Source: Candidatus Sulfopaludibacter sp. SbA3 (lineage in GTDB: Bacteria > Pseudomonadota > Alphaproteobacteria > Caulobacterales > Hyphomonadaceae). From it: a DNA stretch of 64,000 nt. The translations under genes were made by a program, and so were the position numbers. The DNA lies in contig CAMDAC010000003.1 of assembly GCA_945888325.1 (NCBI GenBank), positions 1-64,000 of the forward strand, written 5' to 3'. Position 1 is the stretch's first letter. The number at the start of each line of letters is the position of its first letter. The notes under the pieces are model-generated. The model was not told where the DNA came from. It made no database searches and saw nothing but the letters and a program-made list of their open reading frames with translations. Below, piece by piece: positions 10,915 through 19,442 of the stretch.

Positions 10915-11910
10915 ATGCCAGATATCCGGCCAGAATTCCGCACCGTAGACGCCGGTGCCGCGCAGATTCGTTTGGCGATTGAAGGCACTGGCCCCCTCGT
11001 GCTGATGGTCCACGGCTTCCCGGAGAGCTGGTATTCCTGGCGCCACCAGATCGGCCCCATCGCCGCTGCGGGATTTACGGCCGCCGCGATGGACGTGCGC
11101 GGCTATGGCGGCAGCACGCGCCTGCCCGAGGTCGCCGACTACCGCATGGAAGCGCTGATCGCCGACATCCTCGGCGTCGGCGCCGTGCTCTCCCCCGGCC
11201 AGCCCTTCACCCTCATCGGGCATGACTGGGGCGCCCCGCAGGTCTGGAACACCGCCCTCCTCCACCCGGACCGCATTGCCGCCGTCGCCGCCCTCTCGGT
11301 CCCCTTCTTCGGCGCCCCGGAATTCTCCTTTGACGACGTGATCAAGCGCGTCTTCGACGAGCGCGACCGCTTCTTCTACCAGTCCTATTTCCGCACCCCC
11401 GGCCGCGCAGAAGCCGCCCTCGAAGCGGACCTCATCCGCTTCCTGAAAGGCTTCTACTATTCGATTTCCGGCGACGCGAAGGACGGCGACTGGAAGATGG
11501 GCCTGCCCTCCAGCGCGACGCTGATGGACACGCTGACCGTGCCGGACGTCATGCCTTACTGGATGACCGACGCCGATCTTTCCTACTACGAAGCGGAATT
11601 CAGACGCTCCGGCCTGTTCGGGCCAATCAGCCGCTACCGCAACCACACGCGCGACTTCGAGTTCCTCTCCCCCTTCCGCGAACGGACGATTTCCCAGCCC
11701 GCCTGTTTCATCGCCGGCGACAAGGATCCCGCCTTCAACGGCTTCGGCATGGTGACAGACCCCATCGGCAAGATGCGCCCCGCCGTGCCCCACCTCGAAA
11801 CCGCGGTCGTCCTGCCCGGCTGCGGCCACTGGACCCAGCAGGAACGCCCCGCCGAGGTCAACGCCACCCTCGTTCCCTGGCTCGCCAGCCTCAAGGGACG
11901 GGTCGTCTGA
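10915..11910 (+). CDS. Alpha/beta hydrolase, epoxide hydrolase-like
   Basis: LVLMVHGFPESWYSWRHQ...VRGYGGSTRL...LIGHDWGAPQVWN...GCGHWTQQERPAEVN. Confidence 0.92.
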   Translation: MPDIRPEFRTVDAGAAQIRLAIEGTGPLVLMVHGFPESWYSWRHQIGPIAAAGFTAAAMDVRGYGGSTRLPEVADYRMEALIADILGVGAVLSPGQPFTLIGHDWGAPQVWNTALLHPDRIAAVAALSVPFFGAPEFSFDDVIKRVFDERDRFFYQSYFRTPGRAEAALEADLIRFLKGFYYSISGDAKDGDWKMGLPSSATLMDTLTVPDVMPYWMTDADLSYYEAEFRRSGLFGPISRYRNHTRDFEFLSPFRERTISQPACFIAGDKDPAFNGFGMVTDPIGKMRPAVPHLETAVVLPGCGHWTQQERPAEVNATLVPWLASLKGRVV

Positions 11911-11981
11911 GGCATCCAATACCGGCTATCAATTTTCACGCGCGCTGTTTAGCTGGCGCTTTCCAGCAGGAGACCTGATTC

Positions 11982-12413
11982 ATGTTCCGCACCCTTGCCG
12001 CCGCCCTCGCCCTCGCCGCCACCCCGCTCGCCGCCCTCGCCGACGAAGTCTGGGCCCTGCCGAGCGGCAACCAGATCGTCTATGATCGCGACAGCGGCCA
12101 GATGGCCGTGCTGTCCTACAAGGCGGAACAGGGCCTCGAAAGCGGCTGGATCTTCGTGCCCGGCCTCGCCGGCGTCTATGAAGGCCGCACCTCGTATCAG
12201 GGCTACTGGGTCGAAGCTGCCGATGCGGGCGCCGCCTGCCCGGCCGGCCTCGTCGACGCCGAAGGCAATACCTGGAGCCGCTGGGGTCTGATCGAGATCA
12301 AGTTCGCCAAGCCGACCTTCCCCTCGAAGATCACCATCAAGCGCGGCACCTGCTTCGGCCCCGCCAAGGACAAGCTCACCGCAAAGCCGGTCGTCGGCGC
12401 CGGGCTTCAATAG
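11982..12413 (+). CDS. Hypothetical secreted protein
   Basis: Signal peptide MFRTLAAALALAATPLAALADEVW; no family recognised. Confidence 0.7.
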   Translation: MFRTLAAALALAATPLAALADEVWALPSGNQIVYDRDSGQMAVLSYKAEQGLESGWIFVPGLAGVYEGRTSYQGYWVEAADAGAACPAGLVDAEGNTWSRWGLIEIKFAKPTFPSKITIKRGTCFGPAKDKLTAKPVVGAGLQ

Positions 12414-12422
12414 AATCTGTCA

Positions 12423-12453
12423 TCCCGGGCAGCGCGTAGCGAGTGACCCGGGA
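12423..12453. repeat. REP-like palindrome TCCCGGG...CCCGGGA between convergent genes
   Basis: tgtcaTCCCGGGcagcgcgtagcgagtgaCCCGGGAcc; possible bidirectional terminator. Confidence 0.6.
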
Positions 12454-12484
12454 CCTTCTCTCCGCCTACGTACAATAACCTGAC

Positions 12485-12516
12485 CCGCTCACCCCCGCAA
12501 AGGCGGGGATGAGCGG
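12485..12516. repeat. GC-rich hairpin CCGCTCA-c-CCCCGC-aaag-GCGGGG-a-TGAGCGG
   Basis: 13-bp stem with one mismatch, between convergent genes. Confidence 0.6.
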
Positions 12517-12524
12517 AACAGGTG

Positions 12525-13298
12525 CTACCGCGTTTGCCCGCCGTCCACCGCAATCACCGCGCCATTGATGAAGCTCGCCCGCTCCGACAGCAGGAACGCC
12601 GCCGTATCGCCGATCTCCTGCGGCGTGCCGAACCGCTTCATCGGCACTTCGCGCTTGATCCAGCGCCACCAGTTTTCGGCGCGCGGACCGGTTGATTGCT
12701 TCTCCCAATTGTTCCCGGCAAAGATGATGTTGCCCGGCGCAATCGTGTTGACACGCACCTTCGTATCGAACGCAAACCGCGCGACGCTCGTCGAGAGATG
12801 GTTCACCGCCGCCTTGGTTGCACCATAGTCGAGCGGCGTCCCCAAAGCCCCCAGCCCGGCAATCGAGCTGATGAACAGGAAACTCCCGCCGCCATTCTTC
12901 GCCATGCGCGGGATCGCCCCGCGCGCCAAGCGAAACGCCGAGTTCAGGTTCTGGTCCAGCCCCGCCTGCCATTCGTCATCGCTCACCTCGAGGCCCAGCG
13001 GCGAGGGCGACAGGCCCACATTCGCCACCGCCCCGGTGATCGGCCCGAACTCCGCCTCGCATTTCGCCAGCGCCTCCTCGATCGGCGCCGTCTGCGTCAG
13101 GTCCCCCGCAAAGCTCCACACCTTGTCCGCGCCGAAGCGCTTCGCAAATTCCGCCTTCGTCTCCGCCAGCGCGTCCGCCCCGCGCGCCGTCAGCGCCACC
13201 TTCGCGCCCTCGCCCAGCAGGCTCTCCGCGATGCCATAGCCAATCCCCCGGCTCGCGCCCGCAATGAAGATCACCTTGTCCTTCAGCCCGAAATCCAT
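12525..13298 (-). CDS. SDR family oxidoreductase
   Basis: MDFGLKDKVIFIAGASRGIGYGIAESLL...DYGATKAAVNHLS...; start reset from 13616. Confidence 0.94.
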   Translation of the reverse strand: MDFGLKDKVIFIAGASRGIGYGIAESLLGEGAKVALTARGADALAETKAEFAKRFGADKVWSFAGDLTQTAPIEEALAKCEAEFGPITGAVANVGLSPSPLGLEVSDDEWQAGLDQNLNSAFRLARGAIPRMAKNGGGSFLFISSIAGLGALGTPLDYGATKAAVNHLSTSVARFAFDTKVRVNTIAPGNIIFAGNNWEKQSTGPRAENWWRWIKREVPMKRFGTPQEIGDTAAFLLSERASFINGAVIAVDGGQTR

Positions 13299-13353
13299 GT
13301 CCGTCTCCTCCGTTTTTTCCATGCTGGCGGAGCGGGCGCCGAAAGGCCAGAGG

Positions 13354-14322
13354 TCACGTCGCGCGAAGCCGCGTGCGCACCGCGTCGGCCTCCTCCGCAA
13401 TGGCCCGCCGCAAGCCTGCCGGGGACAGCACTTCGGCCTCACTGCCCAGCGCCAACCATTGCAGCCGCGCAAAGCGCGAGACCTCGACCGGAATGCGCGC
13501 CCGCTGCCAGCCGGGCCGGGCAAAGTCCGTGCACCCCGCTTCGAACGCCGCCGCCGCCCGCGGATTGATATCGCGCAGCCAGGTGAGCCCCAGCGACGAC
13601 AGCGCGACCTCTGCAATCTCGGTCACAAGGCTCGCCTCGAACGCCCTGGCAGACTTCGCCCAGTAGCGCGCCAGATTGAAGTTCGCCGGCCGCCGGAACG
13701 AGGCTTGCGTCACCTCCAGCGCGTCGATGTTCATCACCCGGTAGGTCCGGATCGACCGTCCGTCCCGCGCTACGAGATACCAGGTCCCCGCCTTGAGCAC
13801 GAGGCCAAGCGGATCGAGCCGGCGCGCCACCGCCGCCTTCCAGCTGCGATACGCGACCTCGATACGCCGCTCCTGCCAGACCGCCCCGGCGAGCGGCCCC
13901 AGCCAGCGCGCCGCCCCATCAGCAGCGTACCAGTTCTCCGTATCTAGATGAAACCGCGAGGCGGTCCGCTCGGCCCGCGCAGCCGCGTCCGGCGGCAGGC
14001 TCGCCATCAGTTTCAGCCGCGCTTCGGCGAGGTCGCCGCCGAGTCCGAGCGCCGTGGCCGCCGACCCGGCACCCGCCAGCATCAGCGCATCCGCCTGCGC
14101 CGGCGTCATCCCGGTCAGCTGGGTGCGGTAGCCGCCTGTCAGCTGGAATCCACCGCTGCGTCCCCGCTCGCCATATACCGGCACGCCGGCCGCGCTCAGC
14201 TGGTCGATGTCGCGGTAGATCGTGCGCACCGAAACCTCAAATTCCTCCGCCAGCGCCTCAGCGCTCACCCGCCCGCGCAGCTGCAGGATCATCAGGATCG
14301 ACAGAAGCCGGCTCGCCTGCAT
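13354..14322 (-). CDS. YafY-type HTH + WYL domain transcriptional regulator
   Basis: MQASRLLSILMILQLRGRVSAEALAEEFEVSVRTIYRDIDQLSAAGVPVYGERGRSGGFQL then WYL-type domain. Confidence 0.93.
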   Translation of the reverse strand: MQASRLLSILMILQLRGRVSAEALAEEFEVSVRTIYRDIDQLSAAGVPVYGERGRSGGFQLTGGYRTQLTGMTPAQADALMLAGAGSAATALGLGGDLAEARLKLMASLPPDAAARAERTASRFHLDTENWYAADGAARWLGPLAGAVWQERRIEVAYRSWKAAVARRLDPLGLVLKAGTWYLVARDGRSIRTYRVMNIDALEVTQASFRRPANFNLARYWAKSARAFEASLVTEIAEVALSSLGLTWLRDINPRAAAAFEAGCTDFARPGWQRARIPVEVSRFARLQWLALGSEAEVLSPAGLRRAIAEEADAVRTRLRAT

Positions 14323-14344
14323 TTTTTCGGGACGCCCCTAATAC

Positions 14345-14361
14345 CTGACATTCGATGTCAG
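14345..14361. promoter_or_regulatory. Palindromic operator CTGACAT-TCG-ATGTCAG in divergent promoter
   Basis: Perfect 7-bp arms between divergent WYL regulator (start 14322) and 14406 gene. Confidence 0.6.
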
Positions 14362-14405
14362 TTTATGCCGTGTATGCCCGTGAGGCGCAATCCGGAGTTC
14401 CCTGC

Positions 14406-14783
14406 ATGTGGGCCATTCTTACCGTCCTCTCGTTCCTCTTTCTCGCCCTGCTGCATCTGATGCCGGCCGCCGCGTCCCTCCGTCCGGACGTGCTAACGGC
14501 GCTCTACGGCGTCCAGCCCGGCGACCCGGCCTTTGCCCTCCTGCAGCACCGTGCAGCCCTGTTTGCGGCGGTGCTGATTATCTGCATCTGGGCGGCGGTC
14601 GATCCACAGCCGCGCCGCGCTGCGGCTTTGGTCGCAGCCATCAGCATGCTGAGCTTCCTGTGGATCTATTTCACCAGTGGCCAGCCGCCGCGCCTGCGCA
14701 CCATCGCGTGGGCTGATCTCGCCGGACTCCCGGCGCTCGCCTTCGCGCTGGTGGCTGCCTTTCGGCCCGCAACCGCCCCATGA
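14406..14783 (+). CDS. Hypothetical membrane protein
   Basis: MWAILTVLSFLFLALLHLMPAAASLRPDVL..., several TM segments; divergent from the regulator. Confidence 0.72.
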   Translation: MWAILTVLSFLFLALLHLMPAAASLRPDVLTALYGVQPGDPAFALLQHRAALFAAVLIICIWAAVDPQPRRAAALVAAISMLSFLWIYFTSGQPPRLRTIAWADLAGLPALAFALVAAFRPATAP

Positions 14784-15352
14784 GCCTCAATCGCCGCGAA
14801 GCCCTCGCGCTCCTCTTCGCCAGCCTCGCCTCTGCGGCCTGCGCCCACATCCCAGAAGGAACCCCTCCGATGACGAACATTCCCGAAGGCCGCCCCGGCG
14901 AGTTCGACTTCCTGCAAGGTGAATGGAAAATCGCCCATCAGCGCCTCAAGGCGCCCGGAGATTGGGACACGTTCGAAGGCGAAGCCTCCTGCTGGACGAT
15001 CCTCGGCGGCATCGGAAGCGTCGAGGAATTGCGCATCCCGGCGCGTGACTTCGCGGGAATGGGCCTGCGCCTGCTCGATCAAGACAAGAAGGTCTGGAAC
15101 GATCTCTGGATGAACGTCAAATCCGGCGTCCTCACCGGCCCCGGCACGCCCGGCGGCTTCGCGAACGGCGCCGGCATCTTCGACGCGGCCGAAACCGTGG
15201 ACGGAAAAACCTTCATCTACCGCGGCATCTGGGACGAGATCACGCCCACCTCCTGCCGCTGGCGCCAGATGGCCTCCGAAGACAGCGGCGCCACCTGGGC
15301 CGAGAACTGGATCATGCACTGGACCCGCGTTGCCGCACAGCCCCTGCGCTAG
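14780..15352 (+). CDS. Hypothetical protein, DUF1579-like
   Basis: LQGEWKIAHQRLKAPGDWDTFEGEASCWTILGGIGSVEELR...; 4-bp overlap with the upstream gene. Confidence 0.7.
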   Translation: MSLNRREALALLFASLASAACAHIPEGTPPMTNIPEGRPGEFDFLQGEWKIAHQRLKAPGDWDTFEGEASCWTILGGIGSVEELRIPARDFAGMGLRLLDQDKKVWNDLWMNVKSGVLTGPGTPGGFANGAGIFDAAETVDGKTFIYRGIWDEITPTSCRWRQMASEDSGATWAENWIMHWTRVAAQPLR

Positions 15353-15774
15353 ACCGGCAAGGGCTGCAAGTCCGGCGCAACCCACTCCCGCCGCGCCTCC
15401 GGCGACATCAACCGCTCCTTGGTCCAGTAGTCGAATATCCAGCCGGATCGGCCGCAGGGACCGTTCATCATGCCCGCGAGCACCGCGCTCAGCGGCGCGC
15501 CCTCGGCTTCTGCCAGCGCCCGCGCCGCCATGCGCAGCGACGCCTGCGTGATCGTCTCGTGATAGCCTTCGGTGTCGGTATTCCGTCCGCCTACGGACTC
15601 GTTATACCGCCGGATCAACCCCGGCATCTCGGCATACGCCGCCTCGCCGCGATCCCGCAGCAACCACAGCGCCGCCGCAAAATGCGCCGCATGCGTCCAG
15701 CGCTCTTTCGGCAAGGTGCACGCTATCATCGCGCGCGCCGCCGCCTCGATCTCGTCGTCCGTCTCGAAATTCAT
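15349..15774 (-). CDS. Conserved hypothetical protein
   Basis: LPKERWTHAAHFAAALWLLRDRGEAAYAEMPGLIRRYNESVGGRNTDTEGYHETIT looks like a conserved family; function unknown. Confidence 0.75.
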   Translation of the reverse strand: MNFETDDEIEAAARAMIACTLPKERWTHAAHFAAALWLLRDRGEAAYAEMPGLIRRYNESVGGRNTDTEGYHETITQASLRMAARALAEAEGAPLSAVLAGMMNGPCGRSGWIFDYWTKERLMSPEARREWVAPDLQPLPV

Positions 15775-15815
15775 GTCAGTCTCCTCAGGTTTTGAGAGAC
15801 GGGGGCCAGAAACAA

Positions 15816-15840
15816 AAACCCCGCCTCTCGGGCGGGGTTT
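15816..15840 (-). terminator. Strong intrinsic terminator / possible attenuator
   Basis: AAACCCCGCC-tctcg-GGCGGGGTTT; on minus strand the hairpin is followed by TTTTTGTTT. Confidence 0.8.
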
Positions 15841-15865
15841 GAAGTCAGCTCAGCGCGGGAACCGT

Positions 15866-15952
15866 TCAGGTCCGAGGCCAGCCACACACCAACGCGCGCG
15901 CCGTTATCCGGAGCGTCCGTTGGGTCTGCTGGCAGGTTTTCCGCGTGAACAT
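15866..15952 (-). CDS. Candidate leader sORF MFTRKTCQQTQRTLRITARALVCGWPRT
   Basis: ATG to TGA, 28 codons, ending 25 nt upstream of the terminator hairpin on the same strand. Not in the supplied ORF track because of length. Confidence 0.3.
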   Translation of the reverse strand: MFTRKTCQQTQRTLRITARALVCGWPRT

Positions 15953-15999
15953 GCGCGCGGTTTAAATTCGCATCACGCCGGCGTCAACCGGCTGCCGGA

Positions 16000-16350
16000 T
16001 CAAACCAGAGCGATGCGCTCGCGTTGTGCCGGATCCGGGTAAGGACGGTAAAGCCCGACATTCAGTGACCCGATCAGGCTGTGCATGAATTCATAGCGGC
16101 GGGTGTGCTCGTCATCCATTTTCGACAGCTCGCTGAACGCCTTTTCCAGCGCGCTCATGCTCTCGACTTCGATCTCGATCAGGAAGTCCGTATGCTGTCC
16201 TGAGGCCAGGCCGAACTTGCGGCGCAGCAAGCGCCAGTCGGTGATGATGTTTTCGGATTTCAGGTGTCCGAGCCAGGCGTCCGCGGCCGCCGCGAACTGC
16301 AGCGCCCGGTCGCCGCTCTTCAGCTCCACCATGCAATGATACACGTTCAT
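16000..16350 (-). CDS. Hypothetical protein, DUF6614-like
   Basis: MNVYHCMVELKSGDRALQFAAAADAWLGHLKSENIITDWRLLRRKFGLAS...; family name from memory; start reset from 16794. Confidence 0.75.
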   Translation of the reverse strand: MNVYHCMVELKSGDRALQFAAAADAWLGHLKSENIITDWRLLRRKFGLASGQHTDFLIEIEVESMSALEKAFSELSKMDDEHTRRYEFMHSLIGSLNVGLYRPYPDPAQRERIALV

Positions 16351-16497
16351 GTCGTCTGTCCTAACGGTCCGTTCTCTGCTGGGCAGCCTATCAAATCCTG
16401 ATTGAGAAACCCTTAGTCCTGACCCTGACATTTCCCGGACCAGTTCAACCGGGGTAGTCACTGGCCAAGCGTTGCGATTCCCTGCTAACCATGCCGG

Positions 16498-17076
16498 ATG
16501 CAGCACCGGATCTTCACCTGCGGCGTCGATGAAGCCGGCCGGGGCCCCTGGGCCGGGCCAGTCACCGCGGCCGCCGTGATCCTCGATCCGCAGCGCCCCA
16601 TCCCCGGCCTCACCGATTCCAAGAAGCTCTCCGAAGGCGCCCGCGACCGCCTCGCCCCCGAAATCCGCGCCCATGCCCTGGCCTGGGCTGTCGCCGAGGC
16701 GAGCCCTGAGGAGATCGACCGCCTCAACATCCGCGAGGCCACCTTCCTCGCCATGACGCGCGCCGTCGCCGCCCTCGCCCGCGCCCCGGCCCATATCCTG
16801 ATCGACGGCAACGCCCTGCCGAAAAACCTGCCCGCCCCCGCCACAGCCATCATCAAGGGCGACCTCACCGAGCCCGCCATCTCAGCCGCCTCGATCCTCG
16901 CGAAAACCCACCGCGACGCCCAGATGAAAGCCTTCTGCGCCCAGCACCCCGGCTACGGCTTCAGCCAGCACAAGGGCTATGGCACCGCCGCCCATGCGCA
17001 GGCCCTCGCCCGCCTCGGCCCCTGCACCCTCCACCGGCGCAGCTTCGCCCCCGTCCGCGTCCTGCTGGAAGGCTGA
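16498..17076 (+). CDS. rnhB: Ribonuclease HII
   Basis: [22 protein letters not shown]...[13 protein letters not shown]...[21 protein letters not shown]...[14 protein letters not shown]. Confidence 0.98.
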   Translation: MQHRIFTCGVDEAGRGPWAGPVTAAAVILDPQRPIPGLTDSKKLSEGARDRLAPEIRAHALAWAVAEASPEEIDRLNIREATFLAMTRAVAALARAPAHILIDGNALPKNLPAPATAIIKGDLTEPAISAASILAKTHRDAQMKAFCAQHPGYGFSQHKGYGTAAHAQALARLGPCTLHRRSFAPVRVLLEG

Positions 17077-17145
17077 CCCCGCCCCCACGTCAGGCTTTGC
17101 GCGCGCGCAGTCCGGGGTTACCATTCTACGCGGAGGACTACGCCC

Positions 17146-18384
17146 ATGACTTACGATCTGATCATCGTCGGCGGCGGCATCGGCGGCAGCGCGCTCGCCG
17201 CCGTCATGGCCCGCGCCGGCCGCAAGGTTCTGCTGCTGGAAAAATCCGAACATTACGAAGACCGCGTGCGCGGCGAATGGATCGCCCCGTGGGGCGTCAC
17301 CGAAACCAGGCGCCTCGGCCTCTACGACCTCCTGATGTCCGCCGGCGGCCACCACATCACCGACCACGTCACCTATGACGAAAGCCTCGCCCCGGCCGAC
17401 TGCGAAGCCGCCCCGCTCCCCCTCGGCATCTTCGCCGCCGATGTGCCCGGCCCCCTCTGCCTCGGCCACCCGCACCATTGCCAGACGCTGTATGACGCCG
17501 CCACCGCCGCCGGTGCCGAAACCCTCCGTCCCGTGACGATCGACATCATCACGCTCGGCAACGCGCCGTCGGTCACCTTCTTCCACAATGGCGAGACGCG
17601 CACCGCCCGCGCCCACATCGTCGTCGGCGCCGAAGGCCGCCAGTCCGAAGTGCGTGCCGCCGCCTCCATCCCCCTGCACCAGGACAAACCCCACCACTGG
17701 TTCGCCGGCCTCCTCGTCGAGAACGTGCCGGACGTAAACCCCAGACGCCAGACCATCGGCACCGAAGGCAATTTCGGCTTCCTCACCTTCCCGCAAGGCA
17801 ATGGCCGCGTCCGCGTCTATGGCGGCTACGCGCTCGAGGAGAAGGGCCGCTTCCACGGCGAAGGCGGCGCCCAGCGCTTCCTCGACGCTTTCCGCATGGC
17901 CTGCGCGCCCCAGAACGCCGCCCTCGCCGAAGGCACGCCCGCGGGCCCGCTCTTCTCCTATTTCAACAATGACAGCTGGACGGATGAACCCTTCGCGCAA
18001 GGCTGCGTCCTCATCGGCGACGCCGCCGGCTGGAACGACCCGATCAACGGCCTCGGCCTCTCGATCACTTACCGCGACGTGCGCATGGTCTCCGACATTT
18101 TGAAGGAAACCCCCGCCGGCGAGGCCCCCGACTTCGCTCCGTATGCAGAGGAACGCGCCGAGCGCATGCGCCGCCTGCGCTTTGCCGGACAGCTGCAAGC
18201 CTCGCTCGATATGGAATTCGGCCCCGAAGCCCGCGAACGCCGCCGCCAATACCATGAACGCAAGGCCGCTGACCCGACGCTTGGAATGCACGGCGTCGCC
18301 ATCATGGCCGGCCCGGAAAACGCGCCCGCCGAAATCTTCACCGAGGCCCACCGCGCCCGCGTCCTGGGGCTCGCCCCTGCATGA
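17146..18384 (+). CDS. FAD-dependent oxidoreductase / monooxygenase family
   Basis: MTYDLIIVGGGIGGSALAAVMARAGRKVLLLEK...GCVLIGDAAGWNDPINGLGLSITYRD. Confidence 0.92.
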   Translation: MTYDLIIVGGGIGGSALAAVMARAGRKVLLLEKSEHYEDRVRGEWIAPWGVTETRRLGLYDLLMSAGGHHITDHVTYDESLAPADCEAAPLPLGIFAADVPGPLCLGHPHHCQTLYDAATAAGAETLRPVTIDIITLGNAPSVTFFHNGETRTARAHIVVGAEGRQSEVRAAASIPLHQDKPHHWFAGLLVENVPDVNPRRQTIGTEGNFGFLTFPQGNGRVRVYGGYALEEKGRFHGEGGAQRFLDAFRMACAPQNAALAEGTPAGPLFSYFNNDSWTDEPFAQGCVLIGDAAGWNDPINGLGLSITYRDVRMVSDILKETPAGEAPDFAPYAEERAERMRRLRFAGQLQASLDMEFGPEARERRRQYHERKAADPTLGMHGVAIMAGPENAPAEIFTEAHRARVLGLAPA

Positions 18385-18740
18385 GCGTCGACATCGAAAC
18401 CTTCAACGCCGCCTGGCTCGCCGCCTGGAGCGCCAAGGATGTGGACAAGCTCCTCGGCTTCTATTCCGCGAACACCGTCTACAAGGACAGCCAGACTGCC
18501 GCCGGCCTCACCGGCCATGCCCAGCTGCGCCCCTACCTCGAAGGCCTCTTCGCTTCGACCCCCAAGATGATCTACACGCCCGACGAGACCTGGCCGATCC
18601 CTGGCGGCTTCTGCGGCCGCTGGTACTGCGCCATCGGCGAGACCGGCACGGACGCCAGCATGCGCGGCTTCGACCTCTGCCTCGTCCAGGATGGCAAGAT
18701 CACCCTCAACGAAGTCTACGTCCACATGATGCCCGCCTGA
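18381..18740 (+). CDS. SnoaL-like / nuclear transport factor 2 family protein
   Basis: FNAAWLAAWSAKDVDKLLGFYSANTVYKDSQTAAGLTGHAQLRPYLEGLF; 4-bp overlap with upstream gene. Confidence 0.85.
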   Translation: MSVDIETFNAAWLAAWSAKDVDKLLGFYSANTVYKDSQTAAGLTGHAQLRPYLEGLFASTPKMIYTPDETWPIPGGFCGRWYCAIGETGTDASMRGFDLCLVQDGKITLNEVYVHMMPA

Positions 18741-18814
18741 CCGGCCGGTTAAGGCGCCATTAACCGGACATCGCCGATTCTCCCCGCGCTCCGCACTGTC
18801 GCGGGCAAGGTGGG

Positions 18815-19285
18815 GTGGGTGACATGTTTCTGTTCGACTGGTTCATTTTCGGCTGGCATGTCTGGCGCGGCGAAACCGGCCAACGCTACCGCTTCAAGAT
18901 CACGCTGACCCGCAAGGGCATCCCCGAAGGCAGCGGCATCTACATCTTCGTCCGCCGCCGTTTCGGCTTCGTCCTCTTCCCCCTCTATATTGGCAAGGCG
19001 ACCGACTTCCGCTCGCGCCTCTATGGCCACGAGCGCTGGTGGGAAGCCTGGTGGAAACGGGGCGCCACCGAGCGCCACGTGCTCGTCGTGCGCACCGCTG
19101 CCGACCGCGCCCGCATCGAGGAAGACCTCATCCGCCGCTACCAGCCGCGCATGAACGACATGCTCGTCCCCCGCCACGAGCTCGACCTGCCGTCGAACGC
19201 CAGGCTGCGCGCAGAGTGGCGCTTCCGCCAATGGCTGCGCAACATCTTCCGCCTCCCCTTCGGCGGCGGCAACCGGGTGGCCTGA
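18815..19285 (+). CDS. GIY-YIG nuclease-like protein
   Basis: SGIYIFVRRRFGFVLFPLYIGKATDFRSRLYGHERW...ERHVLVVRTAADRARIEEDLIRRYQPRMND has the GIY..LYIGKA..E..LI..Y.P..N layout. Start could be 18824. Confidence 0.65.
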   Translation: MGDMFLFDWFIFGWHVWRGETGQRYRFKITLTRKGIPEGSGIYIFVRRRFGFVLFPLYIGKATDFRSRLYGHERWWEAWWKRGATERHVLVVRTAADRARIEEDLIRRYQPRMNDMLVPRHELDLPSNARLRAEWRFRQWLRNIFRLPFGGGNRVA

Positions 19286-19442
19286 CGCAGGCCTACTCGC
19301 CTGACGCGCGAGCGTGACCGGAAACACGCAGCGGCGGCAAAATCGCCTTCACGATCCTGTCATCCCCTTGAGAATTTTCCGTCACGGATATTCTTGGAAC
19401 CCGGGCGCCCATGCGCTTCCAAGCCAGCCTGGAGACTCATAC

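Noticed and set aside
10762-11919. 385-aa - strand ORF over the epoxide hydrolase
   Set aside because: Low-complexity G/A/E/V-rich antisense translation with no domain; the + strand hydrolase is clear.
15841-16000. Possible SRP RNA, 6S RNA or tmRNA next to the 15816 terminator
   Set aside because: None of the conserved core motifs of these RNAs are present; kept only as a generic leader/sRNA candidate.
16882-18351. 489-aa - strand ORF over rnhB and the FAD oxidoreductase
   Set aside because: Antisense artefact of high GC third positions.
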